From contig NZ_JAGSOJ010000001.1 in assembly GCF_023684385.1 (NCBI RefSeq), forward strand, positions 744,001 to 808,000: a DNA stretch of 64,000 nucleotides, read 5' to 3'. This DNA comes from Oceanirhabdus seepicola. GTDB taxonomy: Bacteria > Bacillota > Clostridia > Clostridiales > Clostridiaceae. The notes beneath the pieces are model-generated. The model was not told the DNA's origin. It saw nothing but the letters and a program-made list of their open reading frames with translations, and ran no database searches. The position numbers and the translations under genes are program-made. Position 1 is the stretch's first letter. Every line of letters starts with the position of its first letter. This document shows positions 44,076 through 54,222 of the stretch, in pieces.

Positions 44076-44501
44076 ATGACCGGAGATAAAATCATTCAAC
44101 TTGCAAATTCACTAAAGATAAAATACGGAACTAAAGATCCTATAGAATTATGTAAAAACCTTAAGATAAAAATATCTACCACTAAAATAAAACCCGAAAT
44201 TTTCCCTGCATACATTCTACATGTTAGTGAAAATCCTAGTATTGTTCTAAATGAACACTATACTATAAATTCTCAGAAGATACTTTGTGCTCATGAACTT
44301 GGACACGCTTTGCTTCATAAAGAAAATATTCTTAATCAATTTAAAGGTGACTCGTCATCTGAAAAAATTGAATATGAAGCAAATCTTTTCGCTGTTGCGC
44401 TCTTATTTAATAGGTCTGATTTTAAAATTGATATTTTAAAAATGAATAATTATTTGTTGGAAGGGATTTTAGACTACAACCTTAAACTAAAACATACCTA
44501 A
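44076..44501 (+). CDS. ImmA/IrrE-family metallopeptidase
   Basis: 141 residues. The zinc motif HELGH is in LCAHELGHALLHKEN, followed by YEANLFAVALLF, where the Glu after the motif is the usual third ligand region. ImmA-like proteases inactivate the cognate XRE repressor. GGAGGAG precedes the ATG. With the upstream HTH gene it is an ImmR/ImmA-type switch, here next to an FtsZ-like gene and not to integrase genes. No integrase or excisionase was seen in the window. Confidence 0.87.
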   Translation: MTGDKIIQLANSLKIKYGTKDPIELCKNLKIKISTTKIKPEIFPAYILHVSENPSIVLNEHYTINSQKILCAHELGHALLHKENILNQFKGDSSSEKIEYEANLFAVALLFNRSDFKIDILKMNNYLLEGILDYNLKLKHT

Positions 44502-44536
44502 TACTATACAATTGTTAAATAAACAGACACAGCTTT

Positions 44537-44605
44537 TCACACCAGGAATGAGCTTGCTTGACTGAGTACAGGACTTATTGCTTCTTCGTAGATTCCTCGT
44601 TTCAT
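44537..44605 (-). other. Higher-GC fragment, possible gene relic
   Basis: Within the 329-bp gap after the ImmA gene, a minus-strand frame (MKRGIYEEAISPVLSQASSF then LV and stop) of higher GC than its surroundings continues upstream as PITTSGEN without a start. It looks like the tail of a lost gene; I cannot name it. It has no ribosome site. The rest of 44502-44830 holds only the hairpin at 44695-44736. Confidence 0.3.
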
Positions 44606-44694
44606 GTTTTCACCACTAGTTGTGATTGGATAATTTTTCTTGTTTTATTATATCAATTGGGTGAGATTTTAGTTTTGGTGTAACATCTTTTATT

Positions 44695-44736
44695 TAGTAG
44701 AAAACCATCATGATTTTTCATGATGGTTTTCTACTA
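44695..44736. terminator. Bidirectional terminator, third member of the CCATCATGAT hairpin family
   Basis: TAGTAGAAAACCATCATGA pairs with TCATGATGGTTTTCTACTA. It lies between the convergent ImmA gene and the large defence-like operon. Confidence 0.85.
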
Positions 44737-44830
44737 ATGTATTGTCGTTTTTCTTATGCCTCATTTTACAGCTGTATTTCACAGGTGAGATTCATTCCTT
44801 TGCTACCTTTATGAATAATTCAAGCGAAAT

Positions 44831-47800
44831 CTAACTTCTAACAATATATGTTGATTCTTTTATAAAGCTTTTTATTACTGAATAATTTTGCCTATCATTT
44901 ACTAATTGCTCATGTAATTCATTTTCCAATTCTAATAATTGCTTATAATGTTCTTCTTCCATATTCTTGTTTATCCTATTAACAATCAAATACTTTAATA
45001 ATTTTGCCTTAATGCTATTATCTTCTTGATTATCAATCAACATTTGTAAGTTTTCTTGTACAATATAATAAGCTTCATCATTACTAATATCTTTCTTAAC
45101 AATTTCTAAACACATCTGATTTACTGTATCTTTTGATTCCTTTAATATTGCATAGCTATCAATGAATGAACCTATGCTTAACTTTTCTTCTTGATTATTA
45201 GAAGTAATTAAATATTCTATTTGCTTTATAAATTCGTTTACAGAATATGATATTTTGCTCTCTATAGGTTCTATTAACTTTTTCTGTACCGCCTTATTAT
45301 CTTCAAATAATTTGTTTCCTAAACTCACAATAATATTCAACAAATCTGTATCCAATAAATAAGGTTCTCTTACAATTGTAGAATCCAATATATTAATAGG
45401 CACCGGTACATCATCTAGTATAACTATTTCTTCTAAAGATGTATCTTCTTTTATTTTAATAAAAGTGAAAATGTTTTTTAAGAAAACACTTAGATTTTTT
45501 AGTATATTCAGCTTTTCTATAGTATCACTATCTTTGATTAATTCTGTGAGTTTTTTATAGCTTTTAATAATGTAGCATCCCTGTTTAGATTTTAGTGCAG
45601 TCTTATTGATACTTTCATATGAGTTTTTAAATAACTGGCTTAAAGGATTGTCCATTTCTAATAATGCATATTCGCTATTATTAAAAATATCCTTTGTCAA
45701 TCGTACTTCTCCTAACTTGAACTCCTCTATACTTTCGACCTCATATCTACCTATCAATTTATTATCATTATTTAATTGTAGTATACTCTTAGCCTTATTA
45801 TTGTAATGCTCAATATTTCTTAAAAGTTTAAATACAAAATTTAAATCTTTGTCTATTTGATCTTCTACAATATCAAGTATTTTATTTTGAGCCTTGTCAC
45901 TTAACTTAACTTTACTTGTTATCTCAAGTATTTTCTCTTTATCACTTTTCTTTAAACTAATAATATCTTCAATTATTTCTTCGTATTCCTCGTTTACAAA
46001 ATAATCAATATTCTTCTCAACAAATCCACAAACTTTTATCTTAAGAATATTGTTCTCATTTAATATTTTCATATCTATAAGTAACTTTGCAAGTTCTACA
46101 TTAATATTTTTTAAGCTTAGTATTTTAATAATCTCTTCTTTGTGCTCACTCTTACTATAAAAATCTAATATCAAACTATAGTCTTCTTTTTTTATATCCT
46201 CTATAATTTTAATATAGTGTAATATAATTTCACTTGTATCTCTTTTTTCTGCATTGTCTGCATATACTTCATTAATCTCTAATAACTTTTGAAAAATATA
46301 TGCTACCTTTTCTGTTTTATTATTTTCAACTGAATACTTAGCACAAGATTTTATAATGCTTCTAAAAGATCTAGTTATTAAATTATGCTTTATTTTACTA
46401 TTTGATAATATCATGTTTACTAAAATTATTGTCTTTTCTAAATCCTCATCTCTTATCCAAAATAAAACATCTTGAAATTCCTTTTCGAATTTACTTGCTT
46501 CCACATTTTCGTATAATTCTAAACAGTATTTAAAGGCTTCATCAATTTGATTTTTAATCTTGTTTCTAATAATTAACTTATACGCCTCTGTTTTTCTACT
46601 ACCATTACTTTCTATATAATCTAATAAAATTCTTTCATAAAACATTTTATTATCTATGCATGTTTCCGCTATCATTTCTTTGGCTCGTATATCTTTTAAA
46701 GTATTATATAAATCAACTAATATCTCAAAGTTTTTTCTTATAAAGTTTCTTGATATTATATTTTTTATATATTCTCTTTCTTCACCATTTTTTCTTATTT
46801 TAACTTTAGATGAATAACCTATTTTAGCAAATCTACCTTGTAATCTTGTCCAGTTATTATTAATTCCTGAATAATATTCATCTGCATCTTCCCTATTTAT
46901 ATATTCATACTGCAAAGTAGCCAATAAATATTTTTCTATACCTTGAACCCCTATTTTAAATGCATGCTGCGCTATTTGCATAGATCTTAAACTAATCATT
47001 TCATACTTCTCATAGTGATGTATATAATCCTTAAACAATTGTTTATCTACGGATAAATTTGCTCTTTTTGAAAACATTAAAATATACTCTAGTATATATA
47101 TATCTTTATTATTTTTATAAACCTCTAACAAAATTTCTAAAAATTCATCTTTTTGTGGTGTTATAACAGTATTTTTATTTCTAACTAATGTATTTATAGC
47201 CCTATTAACTAATTTTTCTTTTATACCATACCTTTTATATCTCTTAATCAATATCTCAAAAAACTCGAAATTATAAAAGTTATTATGTATATGATTGTAT
47301 AATATAAATCTCCCTGCCTTTATATTATCTTTATAATACCTTTCTACTATTGCTATAGCCTTTTGAGTATTATCTGTTCTTAAAGTATTCTTCCTATAAA
47401 ATTCTTCTATGTAATCATATATACACTCTGGTACTATCTCATATTTACATATAAACTCTTCACACATTATCCCTAATCTTAAATCTCTTTCATCAGCATC
47501 ATTTACAGTTCTGCTATATAACTGAACCAATTTTAAAAATAATGATTCCTTTAGCTTACTTCTTTCTTCTTTTTCTTCTGAATACAATCTTCCAATAGCT
47601 TTTACATATTCTTTTTTCTTAATCAAATTCTCTATATCCGCACTTAAATCTAATGAATATGATGTTAATGACTCAAGTGTATTTTCTAATCTTGATATAC
47701 TTTCTTTTTCTACATTTGCCTTATTCTCTTTTATTTTTTCTCTTATATAGAAAATTTCATCTTCATGAAATAAATTTTTATATCTCAGTATATCATCATA

Positions 47801-48469
47801 AATAATTATATTGTTTTCATTTAATTTTAGGTTACTCTTAATAAAAATTTTAACCCAGTTATAAAACAGTATTCTTGAACTTGATGTTTCTAATCTAAGT
47901 TCTTTAATATATTCTGTACAACTATCAGGATGAAACGCCTCTTCATTACATTCAATTTTTTCACAAATAAATATATCTAGTTTAAGTATTTTATTTTTTC
48001 TTATAACCTTAATATTACTTACAACCTCTGGTAATACCACATATCCATTATCTATTTCTTTTTTTACAGTTTCTATGTTTTCATTATAATTATCAAATAA
48101 AAATATGACTTTATCCGAGGGTTGTAATCCATCTATTTGAATTTTATACATATTCATTAACTTAAATTTATAGATAGAATTATGATTTTTGCTTTTTAAG
48201 TAATCTACATCCTTTTCATAGAAAAATATTTCTTTTTTTAGAGAAGACTCAATTATATCCTTTATTTTTAATCCAAACTCATTATACCTTTTGTATATAT
48301 CCGAATAAAAAAGAACCTTCATTTGTTCGAGGTTTAACCTATATATATTAATGCTAGTTAATTCTTCACTTTTAATGTTCTTTAAAAACTGTTCTAAGCT
48401 TTTTGAAGGGTTAGTTATATTCTCTCCACTCAAAAATATTTTTTCAAACTTCAATTGATTATTTTCCAT
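44831..48469 (-). CDS. Very large helical-repeat protein, last gene of the Zorya/McrBC-like operon
   Basis: 1212 residues, not recognised with confidence; it resembles large clostridial proteins of the DUF5717 kind in length and composition. Nearly all of it is predicted helix from composition, with serial helix-turn-helix units such as LVDLYNTLKDIRAKEMIAET and AIAIVERYYKDNIKAGRFIL, consistent with an alpha-solenoid scaffold. A stretch near residue 940 (LIGRYEVESIEEFKLGEVRL) looks like beta strands and could begin a separate domain. No enzyme motif was found. It overlaps the tail-anchored 419-residue gene by 11 bp, so it is a full member of the operon. Confidence 0.75.
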   Translation of the reverse strand: MENNQLKFEKIFLSGENITNPSKSLEQFLKNIKSEELTSINIYRLNLEQMKVLFYSDIYKRYNEFGLKIKDIIESSLKKEIFFYEKDVDYLKSKNHNSIYKFKLMNMYKIQIDGLQPSDKVIFLFDNYNENIETVKKEIDNGYVVLPEVVSNIKVIRKNKILKLDIFICEKIECNEEAFHPDSCTEYIKELRLETSSSRILFYNWVKIFIKSNLKLNENNIIIYDDILRYKNLFHEDEIFYIREKIKENKANVEKESISRLENTLESLTSYSLDLSADIENLIKKKEYVKAIGRLYSEEKEERSKLKESLFLKLVQLYSRTVNDADERDLRLGIMCEEFICKYEIVPECIYDYIEEFYRKNTLRTDNTQKAIAIVERYYKDNIKAGRFILYNHIHNNFYNFEFFEILIKRYKRYGIKEKLVNRAINTLVRNKNTVITPQKDEFLEILLEVYKNNKDIYILEYILMFSKRANLSVDKQLFKDYIHHYEKYEMISLRSMQIAQHAFKIGVQGIEKYLLATLQYEYINREDADEYYSGINNNWTRLQGRFAKIGYSSKVKIRKNGEEREYIKNIISRNFIRKNFEILVDLYNTLKDIRAKEMIAETCIDNKMFYERILLDYIESNGSRKTEAYKLIIRNKIKNQIDEAFKYCLELYENVEASKFEKEFQDVLFWIRDEDLEKTIILVNMILSNSKIKHNLITRSFRSIIKSCAKYSVENNKTEKVAYIFQKLLEINEVYADNAEKRDTSEIILHYIKIIEDIKKEDYSLILDFYSKSEHKEEIIKILSLKNINVELAKLLIDMKILNENNILKIKVCGFVEKNIDYFVNEEYEEIIEDIISLKKSDKEKILEITSKVKLSDKAQNKILDIVEDQIDKDLNFVFKLLRNIEHYNNKAKSILQLNNDNKLIGRYEVESIEEFKLGEVRLTKDIFNNSEYALLEMDNPLSQLFKNSYESINKTALKSKQGCYIIKSYKKLTELIKDSDTIEKLNILKNLSVFLKNIFTFIKIKEDTSLEEIVILDDVPVPINILDSTIVREPYLLDTDLLNIIVSLGNKLFEDNKAVQKKLIEPIESKISYSVNEFIKQIEYLITSNNQEEKLSIGSFIDSYAILKESKDTVNQMCLEIVKKDISNDEAYYIVQENLQMLIDNQEDNSIKAKLLKYLIVNRINKNMEEEHYKQLLELENELHEQLVNDRQNYSVIKSFIKESTYIVRS

Positions 48470-49718
48470 AGTTAATCACCACAATTCCCAAAATAATACA
48501 TATAATTATTACAATAGCTATCTTTTTAAAGTTTTGCTTATTGTCTACTTTACTTACTTGTTGATTCTCTGTTTTTTTTGAAACCTTGTCTTCACCTGGA
48601 ATATCTATAGATGTATCCTCTTCTGCACAATTATCTTGTGGTATTTCCTGGGTAATTTTTTCTACAACTTCTTCATTATTATCTTCATAACCTAACTCTT
48701 CTTTTAAATCATATGCTTGTGTTACATCTTCTTCCCACTCACTTAATTCAAATTGATAGGTACCATTATTCGATATTATAATTACATTTCTCCTATCCAA
48801 ATCCTTCAAAAGAATTTCTTCGTTCTGTTCCCATGAAATTTCTTTCCTTCCAGATTTACTGGTATAACTTATTTCACCATATAGATATCCTGTTCCAGTA
48901 TTTTTGATTCTAATTTTATCATATACTAATTGTTCAACTTCTAACTTCATATTGAATATATCTTTATTATCTTTAAGTACATATTGAAAAAAAGCTTGAA
49001 TTTTTACTTTAGTATTATTATGTTCCATAATATTTTCCATGAGTTTTATATTATCTTTACTTACACCGTTATTAATATACCATTCATAAAACTCTGGGTC
49101 TTCAAATACGCCATGTATAGCTTCCTTATCTTTTAAGTATATATTAACAAGATCTTTATCATTTCTTATGAAATTATTATCATACTCATATAACTGACCC
49201 TTTTTCACCTTTAAATTTATATTATAAACAAGGGTTTCATTATCTGTAATTATAAAAATAGAGATTTTTTCATCCTTTTCTAGTTCTTCCATAGCAACGT
49301 TTATCTCATATTTTATCTCATATTGTTTCTTCTCTATCTTTTCAAACAATTCATATGTAATAAAGGGATGGCTTGTTTCTATTTTTTTTATTGATATTGT
49401 ATCATAACTTTTTATATATATTGTTTCTTTTACTCTTAAGTTTTCACTTGCAATATACGTATATTCTTTGCTGTGTATACCTCCATTAAAATCAAAGTTA
49501 TCAGTATTAATAAAGCCATTATTACAAAGAGCATTCTTTATAAAACTTCTATCTTTTTCACTATAGATTTTACCCCAATTTCTTCCTTCTAACTCTTTTT
49601 TAAGTGTAATCTCTCCAAGAGCTTCTAGGTATTGTATTTTATTTTTGCTTATATCATATGTTTTTTCATAGTTCTCAAAAACAATTTCCTTTAATTCGTT
49701 GTAATCTTTTAACTCCAA
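48459..49718 (-). CDS. Tail-anchored operon protein, unknown
   Basis: 419 residues. The N-terminal part is globular and mixed. The centre (about 230-330) is strand-rich with YDKIRIKNTGTGYLYGEISY, reminiscent of immunoglobulin-like or extracellular-type folds. An acidic linker follows, and the C-terminus is a membrane helix (KKIAIVIIICIILGIVVINY). The topology predicts a cytoplasmic body anchored by its tail. It starts 8 bp after the ZorB-like gene and overlaps the next gene, so it is likely a partner of the motor. Family unknown to me. Confidence 0.72.
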   Translation of the reverse strand: MELKDYNELKEIVFENYEKTYDISKNKIQYLEALGEITLKKELEGRNWGKIYSEKDRSFIKNALCNNGFINTDNFDFNGGIHSKEYTYIASENLRVKETIYIKSYDTISIKKIETSHPFITYELFEKIEKKQYEIKYEINVAMEELEKDEKISIFIITDNETLVYNINLKVKKGQLYEYDNNFIRNDKDLVNIYLKDKEAIHGVFEDPEFYEWYINNGVSKDNIKLMENIMEHNNTKVKIQAFFQYVLKDNKDIFNMKLEVEQLVYDKIRIKNTGTGYLYGEISYTSKSGRKEISWEQNEEILLKDLDRRNVIIISNNGTYQFELSEWEEDVTQAYDLKEELGYEDNNEEVVEKITQEIPQDNCAEEDTSIDIPGEDKVSKKTENQQVSKVDNKQNFKKIAIVIIICIILGIVVINYGK

Positions 49719-49726
49719 AATATCAC

Positions 49727-50428
49727 CTACTTTTTATTGAAACTGTCTAATACATCTTGAATATCTTTGTTATTGAAGTTTATTTTTATTTCAATTCTTC
49801 TGTTTTGAGTTTTTTGTTCTTCTGTTTGAGTTTCAGTAGTTCCAACTATTGGATCAAACTTAGACATTCCTGATGCCTTAATGAATTTACCCAATTGATT
49901 TTCTATTTCACTTTCCTTAGGCACCATTGTATTTACAAAACTAATAGCTCTATTTGTTGATAAGGTTCTATTATACTCTCCATCTCCTACCATATCAGTA
50001 TGTCCTATAACTTCTATACTATCTATTTTATCTTTGTATACTTCATTTTGTAGTAATTCATAGAATACATCTCCTAATGTTTTTGCCAAACTCACTCCTT
50101 GGATACTTAATTTATAACTGCCAGTATCAAACAATGTTTCTGACTTTACACTAAGGGTTCCATTAATTATTTCTATATTACCTTCTGCCTCTGTACCTTT
50201 AAATTTATCTATGATTTCGTTGTATATTTTTTCTCTATCTTTCGCTATATTATCTATTGCTTCATAAGCATCTTCAAAATACTGCTGTTGAATACTACTT
50301 CTTACAAAGGACATAACCATTATAAAGAAAAACACTAAAACTACTACAGTCATTACATCAACAAAAGAAGGCCAAAAATTTGGCTCTTCTTCATTTACAT
50401 CTTTATATACCCTTGATCTAAATTTCAT
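49727..50428 (-). CDS. zorB: ZorB-like MotB/OmpA-domain motor protein
   Basis: 233 residues. The single N-terminal helix FWPSFVDVMTVVVLVFFFIM carries an aspartate (Asp24) at the position of the ion-conducting Asp of MotB/ZorB. A linker follows, and the OmpA-like peptidoglycan-binding domain contains IEVIGHTDMVGDGEYNRTLS and ends QNRRIEIKINF. Zorya systems use ZorA5B2 ion-driven complexes anchored to the wall. The gene is separated from the ZorA-like gene by 10 bp. The surrounding non-motility genes argue against a flagellar role. The symbol is by analogy. Confidence 0.85.
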   Translation of the reverse strand: MKFRSRVYKDVNEEEPNFWPSFVDVMTVVVLVFFFIMVMSFVRSSIQQQYFEDAYEAIDNIAKDREKIYNEIIDKFKGTEAEGNIEIINGTLSVKSETLFDTGSYKLSIQGVSLAKTLGDVFYELLQNEVYKDKIDSIEVIGHTDMVGDGEYNRTLSTNRAISFVNTMVPKESEIENQLGKFIKASGMSKFDPIVGTTETQTEEQKTQNRRIEIKINFNNKDIQDVLDSFNKK

Positions 50429-50438
50429 ATTTTATCAC

Positions 50439-52163
50439 CTAACTTTCTTTATCTGCAGCAGCTTCATTCTGGTGTTCTTTACTATTACTTTCTTTGTTTA
50501 AAGAGTTTACAAATGCATCTATATCCATTGAAACTTTATTGTTACTCTGCAATATTTCATTAATCTTTGTACTCATCTCATTTTTTGCTAAGACTACTTG
50601 GGATTTAATATCTGGTATATAATCTTCTTTAACCTCTTTCTTAAATGAATCAATAGTATTATCAATACTTAAATTAAAAGTACTTATATTGGTACTAATA
50701 TCTTTAGTTTTATTTGCTATATCATTTAACTCATTTATCATCTCTAGATTTCTTGTTTGCTCTATTAAACTCATTATGGAATTTACTGCTTTTCTAAATC
50801 CATCTTGATTATCTCTAAGCTTATCTAATGTTTCATCCATAGACTTAAATAGGGTTTCTGTTCTACTGTTTATATTTTCTAATATAACTTCAGTATTTTC
50901 TTTTACTGACTCACTAAATACCTCTCCAGCCTCTTTAGATAGATTCTTTCCAATTTCCGTTACGCTATTACTAAATGCTAATATACTTTCGTCTAATTTC
51001 TTACCCATCTCACTAGCTTTTGTTATTTGTTCATCTAGGAAGTGATTTTTAGTATTCTCTCTATTTTTAACTTCATCTATTATAATTTTAATATCTTTGT
51101 AAGACTCTTTTACATTCTCAATACTCTGCTTTAAGCTATTTCCAACTTCATTGAATCCTTTAGTATTTTCAACAAATTTCTGAAGTGTCATATCTAATCT
51201 ATCATTTAAGTTGTCTAGTATCATTTCAAATTTATTTGCTTTACTATCAAAGCTTTCATAAGTTGTTACAAACGTACTTACACTATCTTTAAATGTCTGA
51301 ACTGGTATGCTAAAGTTACTTACACTATTATCAAGTTTATTAATAGTATCCTCTAGTATTTCTGCACTACCTGTTAAGTCTTTACTTACTATATTAATAT
51401 TATTATTAAAGTCCTTAACTACCTCTTTAAATGTATTAGTAATTTCGCTTGTCATATTTTCCATTGATTCTTTCATAGTTGTTTTAAACTCAACTATCAT
51501 ATTTCTATTTTTTTCAAACTTACTATAAACCTCGTTGTCTAAGAAGTGTTCCATTTCATCTATATATTTTTCTCTACTTGATTTGAATTTAAATACACGT
51601 AACTCTAAAAAATTCATAAATATAGATGCCACTATTCCTGTTATAGTAGTAAAGAATGCCACTGACATATTCCCAATTGGCCCTTTCATTTCTATTAAGA
51701 AATTCTTAGCCGTTTCTAATTCTGATTTATTCGTTAATAGTTCATTAACAGAAGAAATAGCGCCAACTAAGCCAATCATTGTACCTAATAGACCAATTAC
51801 TATAACTACAGCTTTTAAATATGAGTTTCTCTTATTTTTTGACTCAATATCCTTATTAAAATTTTTATTGATTAAAACCTGTGTGTTTACATACTCTGTA
51901 CCATTTTTTATAGTTTTTTTATAATCTATAAACGTATTGTTTATAACTATCTCTGTTGCTTTTTTTGCATCTTCTATTCCTGGTATATCATTATTTTCTT
52001 TAAATTGATTTATTAAATTTTGTAAATCCTTACTTGCATTCTTATAAAAGCTATTTACTTCTTTTGCATTTTTTAAAAAAGCAAGAGCTATAACACCAAT
52101 AATCACACATATTCCTATACCTACTTCCCCTTGCTCTAAAAACATTCCTACTAATTTATTCAT
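50439..52163 (-). CDS. zorA: ZorA-like MotA/TolQ/ExbB membrane protein with long coiled-coil tail
   Basis: 574 residues. A first helix (GIGICVIIGVIALAFL, about 15-30) is followed by two helices that carry the MotA/ExbB signature: VVIVIGLLGTMIGLVGAIS (about 117-135) and SVAFFTTITGIVASIFMNFL (about 167-187). The remaining 370 residues are an intracellular coiled coil, the diagnostic ZorA tail that transmits motor motion to cytoplasmic effectors. It overlaps the DUF2357 gene by 8 bp and precedes the ZorB-like gene. Proton or sodium drive is inferred. Known Zorya types pair ZorAB with ZorC/D or ZorE; none of these is adjacent here. Confidence 0.85.
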   Translation of the reverse strand: MNKLVGMFLEQGEVGIGICVIIGVIALAFLKNAKEVNSFYKNASKDLQNLINQFKENNDIPGIEDAKKATEIVINNTFIDYKKTIKNGTEYVNTQVLINKNFNKDIESKNKRNSYLKAVVIVIGLLGTMIGLVGAISSVNELLTNKSELETAKNFLIEMKGPIGNMSVAFFTTITGIVASIFMNFLELRVFKFKSSREKYIDEMEHFLDNEVYSKFEKNRNMIVEFKTTMKESMENMTSEITNTFKEVVKDFNNNINIVSKDLTGSAEILEDTINKLDNSVSNFSIPVQTFKDSVSTFVTTYESFDSKANKFEMILDNLNDRLDMTLQKFVENTKGFNEVGNSLKQSIENVKESYKDIKIIIDEVKNRENTKNHFLDEQITKASEMGKKLDESILAFSNSVTEIGKNLSKEAGEVFSESVKENTEVILENINSRTETLFKSMDETLDKLRDNQDGFRKAVNSIMSLIEQTRNLEMINELNDIANKTKDISTNISTFNLSIDNTIDSFKKEVKEDYIPDIKSQVVLAKNEMSTKINEILQSNNKVSMDIDAFVNSLNKESNSKEHQNEAAADKES

Positions 52164-54222
52164 TTATCTCAACCTCTCTCACTTTACATCTTAAGCACGC
52201 TTCCCTATTGCTTTCATTTTTACAAAAGCCATGTCCACATTTCGGACAAAACCCACCATTGTTATCATATAATTTTTCTTCTATAAAACAAGCACCTAAG
52301 AACCTCGATTTTATTTCGTATTTATTATATAAGTCAAAAACATTTGAACTTTTACTACTATTAACTGCATCCTCTCTTGATAAAAATTTTACAACATTGC
52401 CATCACAATTTGGATTATTACAGGAGTGCTTAACCCATTCTCTTTTACAACTTTTACACAGATGCTTTTCCCCATCACTTTCTATAGTTTGTGCTGAGCA
52501 AAACGGACATTCAGCTTCATGGCTTAATAACAATTTATGTGTAGCTATGATGTTTTGAATTTTATTTTCTAACAATGCAATATTTTCAAAGGTAAATGGT
52601 ATCATCCCAGCTTTATAATTTCCGTATTTCTTATAATCTTTTTCATTAAGATAAAAATTTCCAGCATTACTGAAATATATAATATTATTTATTATCTCTT
52701 CATCATTTAAACTCTTTTTTTCAATACTTTTTATATTTGATATTGATATATTGTGCATTATATATGTGCTATCTACAACATATCCCTCTTCTTTTTTATT
52801 ACATAAAATATCATCATAAATCTGTAAAATATCTTCTGTAGTTTTATTTGTAAACTCATGTATATCAAACATATATGGTATAAATATCATTTTTGATTTG
52901 TTATTTGTTATATTATTGATTAACTCTACTTGAATTTCCCCTCTTTCTTCACCTTCATACTTAAAACTATATGCTTTTACAATAGCCGAAAAATTAGGAT
53001 TTACATAACTATACTTTATTTCAATTTTATCTGATGCCTTAAATAAAAGGCCTTCACTTGAATCTAACTCTTCACTCCTAAAAAACTGTAATTTACCAAC
53101 TAATATCCACTCTAAAATAATCATATTAAACAACATATAACTATAATAATGATTCACAAAAGGCTTTTCATCCTTTTTCTCCTTAAAGTACTCTTTTAAT
53201 TTTTCATATGTTTTAAAGGCTTTCAAATATCTTTTATCATACAACATTTTTTGAGTCATTCTACATTTTAATTTTTTATTATATGTAACATGATTAAACT
53301 TTCTACTTGATAGCTTCAAGCTTGAAATAACCTTTGTGTAAAAATTAATATACTCATCTATACGTACTATTTTTCCCTTAAGTATTTTTATATTATTTTC
53401 ACATTCTTTAGCTTCATGTATATCTGTTGTAGTTTCCCCTTTTTGTTCATATGCCCCTATATCATTGTTAAGCTTATTTTTATATTCACTAAAAATCTCT
53501 AGCCTTTTTAGAACAAACTTCAAAGTATCCTTTGTAGCTTTTAGTATAAACTGATTTTCATAAGTGTTTATATCTTCTTTGAACGTTTCTGTTAGAAGCT
53601 TAATAGGTTTTGGATTCATATATTTTTCTTTATAACATTGAGGATTTTGAGCGAAATGCTGCATGGATCTTGATGTTATTTTTCTAATATTTCTTGAGTC
53701 CACTACTTCCTCATCCTCAATAAGTCTAATATGTGGGAGATTAGATATTTCTCCCACAGGCATGTATATTGACTTTATCAACTTTATAATTTCATGTTCT
53801 TTTTCTAACAATTCTTCTGACTCTTCTTGATTAAAAAGAAAATCCTTCATATCATTATCATTGCTTATACCGTAAAGCATAAAATCATTATAATTTGATG
53901 ATAGATTTTCTAATTTTTCTTCAAAAACCTCACTACATCCTTTTAAATGATTTGTTAATATTTCTACTTCCTTATCTTTTCTGTAATCTATATATTTAGC
54001 ATGTATTTTTATTTTCTTACATTCCTTTAGTATGAATCCACCAAAATAAAATTCATCATTAATAATCTCATTTATATCCACACTAGTATTATTTATTGTT
54101 AGTGTACTAATATCTTTATTTAATACCAATTTAATTATGGATCTAGTTATATCGTATTTTCCACTATTTTCGAATTCTTCAAAGTCATTATTCTTGATAA
54201 TATCTTTTATGAATATCTTCAT
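52156..54222 (-). CDS. DUF2357/McrC-like protein with C-terminal zinc ribbons
   Basis: 688 residues. The middle region NIRKITSRSMQHFAQNPQCY followed by YENQFILKATKDTLKFVLKR is typical of DUF2357-type McrC relatives, partners of McrB NTPases. A PD-(D/E)XK nuclease would be expected around 400-500, but I cannot find a clear D..ExK; GEIQVELI is the closest. The C-terminus has zinc-ribbon pairs: CPFC..CKSC, C..C in SCNNPNCDG, CPKC, CLRC. It starts by a 1-bp overlap with the McrB-like gene (TAATG-type). It probably binds nucleic acid and activates or is activated by the McrB-like NTPase; nuclease activity is open. Confidence 0.75.
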   Translation of the reverse strand: MKIFIKDIIKNNDFEEFENSGKYDITRSIIKLVLNKDISTLTINNTSVDINEIINDEFYFGGFILKECKKIKIHAKYIDYRKDKEVEILTNHLKGCSEVFEEKLENLSSNYNDFMLYGISNDNDMKDFLFNQEESEELLEKEHEIIKLIKSIYMPVGEISNLPHIRLIEDEEVVDSRNIRKITSRSMQHFAQNPQCYKEKYMNPKPIKLLTETFKEDINTYENQFILKATKDTLKFVLKRLEIFSEYKNKLNNDIGAYEQKGETTTDIHEAKECENNIKILKGKIVRIDEYINFYTKVISSLKLSSRKFNHVTYNKKLKCRMTQKMLYDKRYLKAFKTYEKLKEYFKEKKDEKPFVNHYYSYMLFNMIILEWILVGKLQFFRSEELDSSEGLLFKASDKIEIKYSYVNPNFSAIVKAYSFKYEGEERGEIQVELINNITNNKSKMIFIPYMFDIHEFTNKTTEDILQIYDDILCNKKEEGYVVDSTYIMHNISISNIKSIEKKSLNDEEIINNIIYFSNAGNFYLNEKDYKKYGNYKAGMIPFTFENIALLENKIQNIIATHKLLLSHEAECPFCSAQTIESDGEKHLCKSCKREWVKHSCNNPNCDGNVVKFLSREDAVNSSKSSNVFDLYNKYEIKSRFLGACFIEEKLYDNNGGFCPKCGHGFCKNESNREACLRCKVREVEINE

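Noticed and set aside
43598..44501. Integrative element of ICEBs1 type
   Set aside because: An ImmR/ImmA-like pair is present, but no integrase, excisionase, relaxase or attachment sites were seen in the window.
46100..46300. Protein-kinase-like segment in the 1212-residue protein
   Set aside because: The LIGRYEVES stretch resembles a kinase start, but no glycine loop, VAIK lysine, HRD or DFG follows.
50428..50439. Flagellar MotA/MotB interpretation of the motor pair
   Set aside because: The long coiled-coil tail, the OmpA partner and the helicase/McrB neighbours fit ZorAB; no motility genes are near.
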